Below are positions 1 through 9,009 of a DNA stretch of 54,637 bases, piece by piece. The translations under genes and the position numbers were made by a program. The stretch's first letter is position 1; every line of letters begins with the position of its first letter. The notes beneath the pieces were generated by a model. It was not told where the DNA came from. It worked only from the letters and a program-made list of their open reading frames with translations, and did not search any database. The stretch comes from Paraglaciecola arctica (GTDB lineage Bacteria > Pseudomonadota > Gammaproteobacteria > Enterobacterales > Alteromonadaceae): contig NZ_JAHKQO010000002.1 in the NCBI RefSeq assembly GCF_018861065.1, positions 168,114-222,750 on the forward strand. The letters run 5' to 3'.

Positions 1-25
1 GGATTGTGTGATGTTGCCAGTAAAA

Positions 26-1522
26 CTAGTGACTTGATTGTAAACATTCGACTAGTAACTTAATACCTGCGGCAAACTTTTTCTCACTCATCCCTGCAAA
101 TCCTAAGCGAATAAAGTTATCTCCGTTGAATTGTGTATGTAATTGAAATTGCCTTTCATGTTGAACATATACACCGACCAGCTGACATTTTTTCGCTAAC
201 TGCTCTGCACTGCTAACGCGACTCGAGGGATTCGGGTTATTAGTTAATCGTACCCAAAGTGCCATTCCACCATCAGGAATGACAAATTCAAAACAAGGGT
301 AATTTTTCAATACAGCAATGGCATGATCTCTTCGTTGCAGGTTCAGACGAGTTGTTCTTCGCAAATGCCGTTCAAAGCCACCGTTTTCCATCCACTTAGC
401 TAATGCAGATTGCATTAACACATTGCTTTTATGACAAATCAACAAGCGATACTCTGTAATGGCTTTCGCCAATTCTTTGGTAACCGCCATAATGCCAATT
501 CTGGCACCAGGAAACATAATCTTTGAAAAGGTGGAAATGTATATCACTAATTGTTTTGGATCTTGAGTTGCCATTGGAGCAAGGGGCTGACATCGATAAT
601 GGAATTCATGGTCATAATCGTCTTCAACTATGGGAATCTGGTGCTGTGCAGCAAGTTGATAGATGGCCATTCTGCGACTTACCGTTAGAGTAATTGTAGT
701 GGGATATTGGTGCAACGGTGTCAGGTAGATCAAGCGCACGTCGCCTTTTGATATCTGGCTTTCTAAATCCACCGGGCACATTCCATGAGCGTCTTGATTA
801 ACTGCAACGAGCTCAGCACCTGCGCTTCTAAATGCCGACATAGCTGGAGGATAACCTAATGCATCAACAGCGACTTTATCTCCTGATTTGAGTAACAACT
901 GTGCCACAATAAACAATGCTTCTTGAGAGCCATTGGTAATCACTATTTCTCGGTTTGTTATCGCCCTAGATTTACGCAAATAAATTTCCACTTGCTCCAA
1001 TAACTCCGGCGTTCCTGCACTTTCACCATAACTTAATTGGGCGATCTTGGGCCTACTTAAAAACTCGGACATGCACTTCTTAAATTCATCAAATGGGAAT
1101 AACGAGACATCCGCTTGTCCACCTGAAAAATTGTATTCAAAGTTGTTGGCTGGGTAAGTTGGCAGAGGCATACCTGCGCGTACTAACCGGTATCCAATAG
1201 GTGTTGGGCTGTCAGTTTGGTTACGTACAACTGGTCGCCTGCTATTCTCAATCGGTAAGTTTGCCACTACTTTATAGCCAACTCTTTGAATTGATTCTAC
1301 CCATCCTTCAGCCACTAGTTCAGCGAATGATTTCATTATCGTATGCCTGTTTAGCCGCAAATCTTGGCTAAGAGATGTCACAGACGGCAAGGGGTCACCC
1401 GCTTTCAACTGCCCTTGTTTAATTGCGGCTCTAATTGTTTCCGCGAGCTGTAAATATTTAGCCTGGGAACTGTCTATCTTGGGCAATGTAAATATTTTCA
1501 CTGGTCTACTTATAAACTCCAT
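26..1522 (-). CDS. MocR/PdxR-type GntR-family regulator with aminotransferase domain
   Basis: 498 aa, the usual length for MocR proteins. Residues about 20-85 form a GntR winged helix (pattern PLPSVTSLSQDLRLNRHT). The rest is a fold-type I aminotransferase-like domain, with the PLP aspartate region EDDYDHEF near residue 300 and the Schiff-base lysine in STFSK at Lys334. Family members bind DNA and use PLP or an aldimine as effector, controlling vitamin B6, GABA, taurine or polyamine-related genes. The gene is divergent from the GNAT-PaiB pair with only 64 bases between the starts, so it probably regulates that pair and itself. The exact ligand cannot be read from the sequence. Family assignment is firm; target is inference. 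Confidence 0.93.
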   Translation of the reverse strand: MEFISRPVKIFTLPKIDSSQAKYLQLAETIRAAIKQGQLKAGDPLPSVTSLSQDLRLNRHTIMKSFAELVAEGWVESIQRVGYKVVANLPIENSRRPVVRNQTDSPTPIGYRLVRAGMPLPTYPANNFEYNFSGGQADVSLFPFDEFKKCMSEFLSRPKIAQLSYGESAGTPELLEQVEIYLRKSRAITNREIVITNGSQEALFIVAQLLLKSGDKVAVDALGYPPAMSAFRSAGAELVAVNQDAHGMCPVDLESQISKGDVRLIYLTPLHQYPTTITLTVSRRMAIYQLAAQHQIPIVEDDYDHEFHYRCQPLAPMATQDPKQLVIYISTFSKIMFPGARIGIMAVTKELAKAITEYRLLICHKSNVLMQSALAKWMENGGFERHLRRTTRLNLQRRDHAIAVLKNYPCFEFVIPDGGMALWVRLTNNPNPSSRVSSAEQLAKKCQLVGVYVQHERQFQLHTQFNGDNFIRLGFAGMSEKKFAAGIKLLVECLQSSH

Positions 1523-1586
1523 ACTGGTTGATTAAATTAGACCAAAATATCGCAATAATAGCTATTGTCAAAACGAGGAGGTAACA

Positions 1587-2216
1587 ATGGCATTAGAATC
1601 TACGACTTTAGGAACGATAACTTTAGAAGACCAATTTGTGGCGCTTAAGCCGATGCAAACTAGTCATATTGAGGCTTTGTATAATGCGGGGAAACATCCA
1701 AGCATTTGGAAGTGGACCACTGCAAAATATTGCATAACACCAGAAGCCACCCAGCAATGGGTAAACACTTGTTTAGACAATGCCAAGCTAAACACACAAC
1801 AACCTTTTGTTATTGTGGACAAAATCCAAAATAAAATTGTTGGCTCGACTAGCTATCTCAATATCTTTTTGGAACATAAAGCCATTGAAATCGGTTTTAC
1901 CTTCCTGACACCCAGTGCACAAAAATCCCATGTTAATCGTCGCTGTAAACTACTTTTATTGACCCATGCTTTTGAAACCCTAAATCTAAACAGAGTAGCA
2001 CTACAAACCCACGAGAAAAATCAAGGTTCTAGAAATGCTATTTCAGGTATAGGCGCCACTTTTGAAGGCATACAACGAGATTGCCGAATTCAGCAGGATG
2101 GCAGTGTGCGCAGCAGCGCTTTTTACAGCATTATTAAATCGGAATGGCCGCTAACTAAGAAAAATTTACTGAGTAAACTCACGCAACCAACACTAACGAA
2201 GCCTCGGGAGTCATAA
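1587..2216 (+). CDS. GNAT-family N-acetyltransferase (RimJ/RimL-like)
   Basis: 209 aa. The protein opens like RimL-type acetyltransferases (LEDQFVALKPMQTSHIEALY) and carries the EIGFTFL beta strand that precedes the acetyl-CoA loop in this family. A strong Shine-Dalgarno GAGGAGG lies just upstream of the ATG. It is followed after 3 bases by the PaiB-like gene, so the two are almost certainly cotranscribed. PaiA (a GNAT polyamine acetyltransferase) and PaiB are paired in Bacillus, which makes a similar small-molecule or polyamine acetylation role possible, but the substrate is not visible. The Q/R/G-x-x-G/A acetyl-CoA loop is weak here (PSAQKSHVNRR). Confidence 0.85.
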   Translation: MALESTTLGTITLEDQFVALKPMQTSHIEALYNAGKHPSIWKWTTAKYCITPEATQQWVNTCLDNAKLNTQQPFVIVDKIQNKIVGSTSYLNIFLEHKAIEIGFTFLTPSAQKSHVNRRCKLLLLTHAFETLNLNRVALQTHEKNQGSRNAISGIGATFEGIQRDCRIQQDGSVRSSAFYSIIKSEWPLTKKNLLSKLTQPTLTKPRES

Positions 2217-2219
2217 GAT

Positions 2220-2828
2220 TTGTTTATTCCCAATGTATTTAAAATGAAAAGCTTAACTAATAAGCAAAAGTTTATTGACGACTATGGTTTTGGGGTCATG
2301 GTATCTTCAAATGGTCACCTATCGGCCACCCACCTACCCTTTATATTAGATGTAAATGAAGGCGAACAAGGTAGCTTGTATGCACATTGTGCCAGAGCCA
2401 ATCCCCACTGGAAAAACTTAGAAAATGACACAGTTTTGGTGATATTCACTGGACCCCATGGATATATTTCTCCATCTTGGTATATAAAGAGACCCGCGGT
2501 TCCCACATGGAATTATACTGCGGTGCACGCATACGGTCGTGTTACCCTACTTAATAGCCAAGAAACGCTAGACGCAGTAGATCAATTAACAGCAAAATAC
2601 GAACCGAAACTGTTAATCGAAAAACATATTGTCACTGACCAAATCAAACACAAACTATTGGCCGCTATAGTCGGTTTTAAAATCGAACTAACCAGTATTG
2701 AAGGAAAATTGAAGTTAGGGCAAAACAAGAGCGAAGCAGAACAAGTCAATATCATTAACGGACTTAGTGCGTCTAGTCAGTTTGAAGATCTAGCTTTGGC
2801 CAAATACATGCAAGCCCGTCAATCGTGA
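2220..2828 (+). CDS. PaiB-family FMN-binding protein
   Basis: 202 aa, TTG start. The N-terminus MFIPNVFKM matches the conserved start of PaiB proteins (M-x-x-P-x-x-F), which fixes the unusual TTG start; GGGAG about 11 bases upstream can serve as ribosome site. The GFGVMVS strand, the central AHCARANPHWK and the motif WNYTAVHAYGR are typical of this FMN-binding split-barrel family (annotated as FMN-binding negative transcriptional regulator). It lies 3 bases after the acetyltransferase gene. PaiB was described as a transcriptional repressor in Bacillus, but the fold suggests a flavin-linked enzyme or sensor, so its actual function here is open. Confidence 0.9.
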   Translation: MFIPNVFKMKSLTNKQKFIDDYGFGVMVSSNGHLSATHLPFILDVNEGEQGSLYAHCARANPHWKNLENDTVLVIFTGPHGYISPSWYIKRPAVPTWNYTAVHAYGRVTLLNSQETLDAVDQLTAKYEPKLLIEKHIVTDQIKHKLLAAIVGFKIELTSIEGKLKLGQNKSEAEQVNIINGLSASSQFEDLALAKYMQARQS

Positions 2829-3066
2829 CAGATAAAGTAACAATGGCGGCATTTACAAACTGACTGTAGATATTATAAAATACTGTCTCTTTCCTAATTT
2901 AGAGGCATTAAGCCAATGAACAAATAACGTCTGACATCAATTCATTTCTTAATTTGAATTATCAGGGTTATTGGTTCCATCTGTTGGTATTTGTCGCAAA
3001 GTCTGTTGAGCTTTCAACTTGCCGCCGTTTTGAAATAACGCCCTGATTTACCAGGAGACGTTTATT

Positions 3067-4701
3067 TTGGCACATTTAGCAATCAATAATATTTCATTGC
3101 AACACAGCAATGGCGACACACAATTTAGTAATATCAACTTTATTTTACCTGAAGGACTCACTGGCCTGGTCGGGAATAATGGTGTAGGAAAATCCTTACT
3201 CGGGGACATTATACGAGGCAAGGTTGAGGCAACGACCGGGAAAGTCGATTTACAAGGAACACTTTTGTTTCAACCGCAAAATTCTCACCTTGCGTTTACT
3301 CGCGAAGAAACCATTACTGAATATTTTGGTGCAACGTCCAAACTTAAAGCCCTGCAGAATATTCAAAACGGAAGTATTGCAATACAAGACTTCCAAACGA
3401 TCAATGAGGACTGGCAATTTGCTCAGAGATTTAATTTAAAATTGTCACAGATATCAAAAAATATTACTGCAAATTCCAAGCTGTGTGATTTGAGTGGCGG
3501 GGAATTGAACAAAGTAACCCTTACCAACCTTCTAGAAAAGGCCGCGCAATCAGATAGTATTCTAATACTTGATGAGCCTAGCAATCATTTAGATATACAC
3601 AGCAAACAATGGTTAGCGGAACAACTGGTTTCTTTTGACGGAAAGTGTCTAATTATTAGCCATGATCGATTATTGCTAAACCTATGTGGGCATATTGCAA
3701 AACTAACCAGAACTGGAATCGAACTAGTTGAATCAAATTACGACAAATTCGCACGGCAAAGTTTGCAACTGCAACAAGCGCGAGACAAGAAACTCAAACA
3801 TTTACAAACCCAACAAAAAAAGGCCGAGCATTGTGCGCAACGAGATACAGAAAAAGCGCAAAAACGCGCCAGCAACGGCGCTAAAAAAGCGAATAAAGGA
3901 GGAATGCCTAGAATTTTAGTGGGTGCAAAACAAAACAAAGCCGAAGCATCACTGAGTACCCAAATGGCGCAACATCACAATAAACTTGCCAACATTCAAC
4001 AACTAATTCAAGGGTCACAAACCGAAAGAACTAATCAACCAATAAAATTTGGGTTTGGCAGCAGTCAGCATAAACTAAAGCGACATCTTTATGTTAAAGA
4101 TCTGGTTTTGCCTCATGTAGCTTCCAGCCTATCCCTAGAAGTCAAACCCAACCAAAAATGGCATTTGAGTGGCGCAAATGGTTCGGGAAAGTCGACTTTT
4201 TTACACTTACTCAATTCTCTATCATTGGCAAAGCGGTCTCTGAAAGAAAACGAAATTAAACGCGAAACTAAACCCGAGCTGCTTAATTTAAACATAAATG
4301 ACTCAGTTATTTTGAATTCAAACATATGTTTACTAGATCAACATAACTCATTAATACAAGGTCAAAAGACACTATTAGATAACCTAACTCACTTTTGTCC
4401 ACAACAGAGTTTGTCAGATATGCGCACTTTGCTGGCTAGTAATGGATTCAAGCAGGGTAAAGTGTTTCAAAAAGCAGCACACCTTAGTGGCGGTGAAAAA
4501 ATGCGATTGGCAATGCTTATTGTCAGTTTGCAACAAAACAGCTTGTTGCTGCTAGATGAGCCAGACAATCACTTGGACATCAATAGTAAAGACATTTTGG
4601 CAGATGCCCTACTTCGCTTTACTGGCAGCTTTATCTTAGTGAGCCATGATCAAGAGTTTGTCGATAGATGTGGAATTACCGATAGTTATTCAATGTCATA
4701 A
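3067..4701 (+). CDS. ABC-F family ATPase (two ATP-binding cassettes, no membrane domain)
   Basis: 544 aa. There are two cassettes. The first has Walker A GNNGVGKS at 36-43, signature LSGGE at 142-146 and Walker B LDEPSNHLD at 168-176. The second has GANGSGKS at 369-376, LSGGE at 473-477 and LDEPDNHLD at 496-504. Between them is a Lys/Gln-rich linker (about 230-290), the P-site tRNA interaction motif region of ABC-F proteins. No membrane segments are present, so it should act on ribosomes (translation factor or antibiotic protection) rather than in transport. Start is TTG, with AGGAG at 3053-3057 giving good spacing. It is preceded by a 238-base leader without a gene. I cannot assign a named subfamily. 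Confidence 0.92.
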   Translation: MAHLAINNISLQHSNGDTQFSNINFILPEGLTGLVGNNGVGKSLLGDIIRGKVEATTGKVDLQGTLLFQPQNSHLAFTREETITEYFGATSKLKALQNIQNGSIAIQDFQTINEDWQFAQRFNLKLSQISKNITANSKLCDLSGGELNKVTLTNLLEKAAQSDSILILDEPSNHLDIHSKQWLAEQLVSFDGKCLIISHDRLLLNLCGHIAKLTRTGIELVESNYDKFARQSLQLQQARDKKLKHLQTQQKKAEHCAQRDTEKAQKRASNGAKKANKGGMPRILVGAKQNKAEASLSTQMAQHHNKLANIQQLIQGSQTERTNQPIKFGFGSSQHKLKRHLYVKDLVLPHVASSLSLEVKPNQKWHLSGANGSGKSTFLHLLNSLSLAKRSLKENEIKRETKPELLNLNINDSVILNSNICLLDQHNSLIQGQKTLLDNLTHFCPQQSLSDMRTLLASNGFKQGKVFQKAAHLSGGEKMRLAMLIVSLQQNSLLLLDEPDNHLDINSKDILADALLRFTGSFILVSHDQEFVDRCGITDSYSMS

Positions 4702-4823
4702 TTACGTAAATAAAGCCGCCCCATTATAATTTCACTAGGTTCACGCCACTCGTTTTGTTCCTTGGCAGATTCAGTAGCTGAACCTTCTGTCAATACCGGG
4801 GGAATCAGGATTTTATTGTTAAC
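4686..4823 (-). pseudogene. C-terminal remnant of an unidentified protein, convergent with the ABC-F gene
   Basis: On the minus strand an open frame of 45 codons ends in TAA at 4686-4688 and overlaps the ABC-F stop by 16 bases. The translation has coding character (acidic run TEGSATESAKEQNEWREP, then IIMGRLYLRNYDIE) but no ATG or GTG start. The only in-frame TTG (4793) lacks a Shine-Dalgarno sequence. I read it as the tail of a decayed or frameshifted gene. A short functional gene with a rare start is the alternative. I do not recognise the family. Confidence 0.3.
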
Positions 4824-4902
4824 ACTCGTAATGTAAAAAATAGTGTTATAAAAATTAGGTGTTAGAATCCACGATTGAATTTAAGAAACCTTAGGAAAAT
4901 TG

Positions 4903-5373
4903 ATGAAATATATTGTGATAGCCGTGGTCATCGCACTGGTAGTGTTTTACTTCGCTAAAAACTCAATGAATAAAAAACAAGCCCTTGAAAATATTGCGAT
5001 TGGTGAAGAGTTTTTAAAAAGTAACAAAACCAATCAAGAAATAATAGAAACGGCTTCCGGTTTGCAATATCAAATTTTACAAAAAGGCCAAGGTGATAGC
5101 CATCCAACGGCCACCTCAACAGTAAAAGTACATTACCATGGTTTGTTATTGGATGGTTCGGTATTTGATAGTTCGGTTGACCGCGGCGAACCTATTAGTT
5201 TCCCTTTGAATCAAGTCATAAAAGGCTGGACAGAAGGGCTTCAACTAATGGTAGTAGGAGATAAATTTAAGTTTTTCATTCCTTCTGATTTAGCCTATGG
5301 CAACCGCTCAACGGGGAAAATTACAGCAGGATCTTTGCTTATTTTTGAAGTAGAGCTGCTAGAAATACACTAA
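4903..5373 (+). CDS. FKBP-type peptidyl-prolyl cis-trans isomerase, membrane anchored
   Basis: 156 aa. An N-terminal hydrophobic anchor (about 3-17, IVIAVVIALVVFYFA) is followed by a short helical linker and an FKBP domain from about residue 50. That domain includes TVKVHYHGLLLDGSVFDSS, the VIKGWTEGL loop and the C-terminal AGSLLIFEVELLEIH typical of FkpA/FklB. It should fold proteins on the periplasmic side as an isomerase or chaperone. The ATG at 4903 was chosen over the adjacent TTG at 4900 because of the TAGGA at 4892-4896. The gene stands alone. Confidence 0.93.
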   Translation: MKYIVIAVVIALVVFYFAKNSMNKKQALENIAIGEEFLKSNKTNQEIIETASGLQYQILQKGQGDSHPTATSTVKVHYHGLLLDGSVFDSSVDRGEPISFPLNQVIKGWTEGLQLMVVGDKFKFFIPSDLAYGNRSTGKITAGSLLIFEVELLEIH

Positions 5374-5398
5374 TCACTGTTGCTGCATTTTTCGTGAA

Positions 5399-5425
5399 AG
5401 TCCCCTTTACACTGTTGAGGGGACT
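5399..5425. terminator. Stem-loop after the FKBP gene
   Basis: Perfect 8-bp inverted repeat AGTCCCCT / AGGGGACT with an 11-base loop, between two convergent genes. There is no U tract on either side, so termination is likely but inefficient, or may need Rho. Confidence 0.4.
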
Positions 5426-5487
5426 CTCCCGACGACTTTAGGTGCGACTACAAAAACTAAGCAACATATATCCCATAAAAATAAATG

Positions 5488-6240
5488 TTAGGCGCATACC
5501 GCACAATTATTCTTTTTAGGCACTTTAAACGTCTGCCAAGTAGCCGTCATGGCATCAAACATCATTAATTTATTCACATTAGGCTGGCCATAATTACATA
5601 ACAACTTAATTACTTCCAATGCTTGCATTGTGCCAACAATTCCTACTACAGGCGACATTATCCCTGACTCTGTGCAACTTAAATTTTGCTCCCCAAATTG
5701 AGTACTCAGGCAGGCATAACAAGCGGAGTTTTGTGCAGGCACAATGCTCATCAGTTGGCCTTCCATTCGAATAGCCGCTCCGGAAACCAAAGATTTACCC
5801 AATTGATAACTCACCTTATTAAGGGTATTTCTCGTTTCTAAGTTATCTGTACAATCCACCACTATATCAATTGATTCAATTAGTGCTAAGTAGTCATCAA
5901 CTCCAAGACGGTTTTGTATGATATGTATTTGGGTTTCACTATTAAGTTGTTCAAGAGATGCCTTAGCAGACACACACTTATTGGTACCGATATCAGATTC
6001 ACCGTGTAACACTTGACGTTGCAAATTGGTTTCATCCACAGTGTCATTGTCGATTAATGTTATTTCACCTATCCCTGATGCCACTAAATACTGTGCAGCA
6101 GCGCAGCCTAACCCTCCTACACCAACCACCACCACTTTGGCGTTGAGGAGCTTTTCTTGATTGTCTAGATCAAACTTAGGTAACACTATTTGACGGTTGT
6201 ATCGCATCGCTTGTTTAGTTGTTAGAAACTTTTTTGGCAC
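5488..6240 (-). CDS. HesA/MoeB/ThiF-family E1-like adenylyltransferase
   Basis: 250 aa, GTG start. It opens with the MoeB/ThiF signature MRYNRQIVLP and has the nucleotide loop VGVGGLG near residue 40, then IDNDTVDETNLQRQ. CYAC and a C-terminal CAVC form the two CxxC pairs that bind structural zinc. The enzyme adenylates the C-terminal glycine of a small ubiquitin-like sulfur carrier (MoaD or ThiS), used for molybdopterin or thiazole synthesis. No moaD, moeA or thiS gene is adjacent, so sequence alone does not settle MoeB versus ThiF. In many gammaproteobacteria moeB follows moeA or prfA-hemK, so this isolated position is slightly unusual. Confidence 0.9.
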   Translation of the reverse strand: MPKKFLTTKQAMRYNRQIVLPKFDLDNQEKLLNAKVVVVGVGGLGCAAAQYLVASGIGEITLIDNDTVDETNLQRQVLHGESDIGTNKCVSAKASLEQLNSETQIHIIQNRLGVDDYLALIESIDIVVDCTDNLETRNTLNKVSYQLGKSLVSGAAIRMEGQLMSIVPAQNSACYACLSTQFGEQNLSCTESGIMSPVVGIVGTMQALEVIKLLCNYGQPNVNKLMMFDAMTATWQTFKVPKKNNCAVCA

Positions 6241-6269
6241 GTGTTTATTTTAAATTATTGGTTAACTTA

Positions 6270-6407
6270 TTAGGGTTGTACCACTACAGAGTCCCCCTCG
6301 CAATCCTCAAATTCAGAACCTTTTATATACAAGGATCTGCCAAAGACACCATTCAGTGTTACAACGACAACAAAATCACAAAATGGCTTTGAACTAAAAA
6401 TTTCAAT
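6270..6407 (-). pseudogene. Small unidentified open frame with frameshift or ATT start
   Basis: A 45-codon minus-strand frame ends in TAA at 6270-6272; its translation looks coding (VTLNGVFGRSLYIKGSEF, then EDCEGDSVVVQP). No standard start exists in frame. Two readings are possible. An ATT start at 6407 would have AAAGG about 5 bases upstream. Alternatively, a TTG start at 6406 in the next frame gives a signal-like MKFLVQSHFVILLSL and then stops, so one frameshift would join it to the tail. The second reading suggests a recently broken small secreted protein. Function unknown. Confidence 0.3.
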
Positions 6408-6477
6408 AATTACCTTTAAAGTTAACTAAGAGTGAGTCAAAGTTAGCTAGCCTAGATTTACAACTAAGGAGTATTGG

Positions 6478-6846
6478 ATGACCGAACAATCAGAAGATAA
6501 ATATTGGGGAATGCCGTTAAATACCTATTGTATGTTGCTGCATCTGAGCCAGTTGGCCAGTATCATCATGCCTGGATTAGGTTTCATATTACCTATCGTA
6601 ATGTGGGCAACGAATAAGGACAAAAATGAAGAAATAGACAAACACGGAAAAGTCACTTTAAATTGGATGATTAGTCTATTCATTTATTCAGTTGTTTGCG
6701 TAGTGTTGTGGATTGTCATCATAGGAATGTTAGGCTTTTTCATTTTAGTTATTTTGAATCTAATATTTGCCATTATTGCAGCGGTCAAAGCCAATGATGG
6801 AGAATTGTGGGTTTATCCTTTTAGTATTAAATTCTTTAAGGTGTAA
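6478..6846 (+). CDS. DUF4870 small integral membrane protein
   Basis: 122 aa. The N-terminus is short and acidic, followed by the DUF4870 pattern CMLLHLSQLASIIMPGLGFI with a membrane segment, the loop NKDKNEEIDKHGK, then two closely packed hydrophobic segments (about 63-105). The start is supported by AAGGAG at 6466-6471. It overlaps the convergent CitE-like gene by 11 bases. The family is widespread in bacteria and has no established biochemical function. Confidence 0.88.
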   Translation: MTEQSEDKYWGMPLNTYCMLLHLSQLASIIMPGLGFILPIVMWATNKDKNEEIDKHGKVTLNWMISLFIYSVVCVVLWIVIIGMLGFFILVILNLIFAIIAAVKANDGELWVYPFSIKFFKV

Positions 6847-7702
6847 TTCTCTGCAATAAATGCCTCGCTCTGGCAACCACCGGAGCGTCAATCATTTTCC
6901 CTTTAAACTCAAAAACCGCTTTATTTTGTTGCGTATAAAGATCAAATTTTTCTAGTAATTCTTTAGCAAAACGGAGCTCTTTTTCTGAAGGGACAAACTC
7001 TGTATTTAACACTTCAACTTGGCTAGGATGTATACAAAACGCCCCTACAAAGCCGAGTTTTTTAGCTAAGTTAATAGTCGCCCGAAAGCTTCTTAAATCA
7101 CTATAGTCGGCGATAGATGCAGGAAAACCTAAAGGCATAATATTCGCTCTACGACACGCCATTAAGACCAGTTGGTTAGGCATCAGTAATGCTTCAGGTA
7201 TAGGCTCCATACCGGCAGATGTAGCGAAATCTTCTGAGCCAATCGTCATCCCCCACAACCTAGAAGATGCAGTAGCGATTTCGTCTAAATTAGGCAACGC
7301 ATCGACATCTTCTATCTGAACTATGATACCCGTTCGCTCACCTTGTCTATTGTGCTCAACTTCAAGCTCCTCAATGACATCCGCCAACAGTTTTACCTGA
7401 GTACCATTAGTAATTTTGGGTAAAACAATGGCTTTAACGGAATCACAAACTGCAAATTCTAAGTCACGAACAGCCAAGCGAAGCGGCGAGTTAATTCTCA
7501 CCAATACCTCAGCGCCACCTTGGGACACAGTTAACGCCGCGGACTTGATATTTTTTCTAGCATCATCCTTCAGAGTACTTGGAACACTGTCCTCAAGATC
7601 CAAAACATAGGCGTCAGCACCTCTTGTATGGGCTTTGTGTACAAATTTGTGGTTGTGGGTTGGTAGAAATAATAAAGAGCGCCAATTTGGGAGCAGGTCC
7701 AA
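6836..7702 (-). CDS. HpcH/HpaI aldolase / CitE-like lyase
   Basis: 288 aa, TTG start. It has the TIM-barrel features of CitE-like proteins: RSLLFLPTHNHKFV at the N-terminus, the metal-site glutamate in DAYVLDLEDSVP, VLVRINSP, the second acidic ligand in VQIEDVDALP, and GSEDFA near the CoA site. Family members cleave citryl-CoA, malyl-CoA or citramalyl-CoA. A stand-alone copy without citD/citF is more likely a CoA-ester lyase or thioesterase than part of citrate lyase. The 3' end overlaps the convergent DUF4870 gene. Confidence 0.9.
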   Translation of the reverse strand: MDLLPNWRSLLFLPTHNHKFVHKAHTRGADAYVLDLEDSVPSTLKDDARKNIKSAALTVSQGGAEVLVRINSPLRLAVRDLEFAVCDSVKAIVLPKITNGTQVKLLADVIEELEVEHNRQGERTGIIVQIEDVDALPNLDEIATASSRLWGMTIGSEDFATSAGMEPIPEALLMPNQLVLMACRRANIMPLGFPASIADYSDLRSFRATINLAKKLGFVGAFCIHPSQVEVLNTEFVPSEKELRFAKELLEKFDLYTQQNKAVFEFKGKMIDAPVVARARHLLQRITP

Positions 7703-7939
7703 TGTTTTGTATCTCTGTAGTAGGTATTAACACAATTATTGCTTTCTAATATACCAGTGTAAATAAATCAACGACACAACAAGTTCTCACCTATTATTGG
7801 CGCACCTTTTGAGGTTACCCCAAGACCTATCACTCTTGTTTTAAGATTCATTGTGGAACTGAGTTAAATTATGTGGATTACATTTACAATTAACATAAGC
7901 ACTTATATACTTAGATATGTAATTATCGAGGCTAAAATA

Positions 7940-8935
7940 ATGCAACAAGATTTCTTAAACGAACTAGCAGAATTGGCACTTGGAAGTCGCCTAAAGCGCA
8001 TGAGTGAACGTATGTTATCCAGCGCGGCTGAAATATATCAAGAGTTTGACATGAACATTAACCCTAAATGGTTTACGTTAATGGCACTACTAGATTCGAA
8101 AGACCGTGACAAACAAATATTAAGCATAGTTGAAGCGTCGAGCTTACTGGGTCTATCGCAACCGGCCTTAAGCCAGTTTTGTAAAGAATTGCAGAATGAA
8201 GAACTGATAAAAATAGTAAAAGATCAATCTGATTCACGTCGACGTATTCTGAAGTTAACTACAAAGGGCCGCAACAGAGTAAGTGAAATGAAACCCATTT
8301 GGGAAGCAGTACAACGAGCCGCCGTAGATTTATGTACCGAACATAAAAATGACTTTTATCGCTCACTACTGTTACTCGAAAAGTCCTTTTCGAAACAATC
8401 GTTGCTCAGTCGCACTAGGCAATATGTCAAACAGAACGCCATGCAGACTGATATTAAGATTAGAGCATTTGACCCTGCGCTCGCTCATCATTTTGAAACC
8501 ATTAATAAAGAATGGATTGACGATATGTTTGTGTTAGAAACAATTGACCAACAAGTACTCGAAGATCCACAAAGCCATATTATCAACAACGGCGGTAAGA
8601 TTTGGTTTGCCGAACACCCATCCTTAGGGATTGTAGGCACTTGCGCATTTTGGAACAAAGGTAATCAATGTTTTGAACTAACTAAAATGGGTGTATTAAA
8701 ATCAGCAAGAGGACTCAAAGTCGGAGAAATATTACTTCAACATGTGCTCACTGAAGTACAGCGGCTAAAGATCAAAACACTATTTTTATTAACTAACGCT
8801 AAATGTGAAGCAGCAATCCATCTTTACGAAAAAAATGGATTTGTACATGACAAAACCATCATGCAGCAATATGGAAAAAACTACGCTCGCTGTAATGTCG
8901 CAATGCGTTTTGTTGGGCTAGATAAAACTGTCTAG
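7940..8935 (+). CDS. MarR-type winged helix fused to GNAT acetyltransferase
   Basis: 331 aa from the ATG at 7940; CGAGG at 7927-7931 supports this start over the in-frame ATG at 7871, which would add 23 hydrophobic residues atypical of the family. Residues about 1-150 are a MarR helix-turn-helix (ASSLLGLSQPALSQFCKEL, wing DQSDSRRRILKLT). Residues about 165-331 are a GNAT domain (KMGVLKSARGLKVGEILL acetyl-CoA loop, AIHLYEKNGF). This two-domain type occurs in many Proteobacteria; whether the acetyltransferase half acts on a ligand or only senses acetyl-CoA is unknown. It is a single-gene transcription unit, with a 237-base upstream region for regulation. Confidence 0.9.
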   Translation: MQQDFLNELAELALGSRLKRMSERMLSSAAEIYQEFDMNINPKWFTLMALLDSKDRDKQILSIVEASSLLGLSQPALSQFCKELQNEELIKIVKDQSDSRRRILKLTTKGRNRVSEMKPIWEAVQRAAVDLCTEHKNDFYRSLLLLEKSFSKQSLLSRTRQYVKQNAMQTDIKIRAFDPALAHHFETINKEWIDDMFVLETIDQQVLEDPQSHIINNGGKIWFAEHPSLGIVGTCAFWNKGNQCFELTKMGVLKSARGLKVGEILLQHVLTEVQRLKIKTLFLLTNAKCEAAIHLYEKNGFVHDKTIMQQYGKNYARCNVAMRFVGLDKTV

Positions 8936-9009
8936 CCTTTCACAAGGCAGTCAGTTTAAAAAAGCCTAACTTGTGTGGATCTGAGTTTTAACGACACTAA
9001 TCTGAAGCT

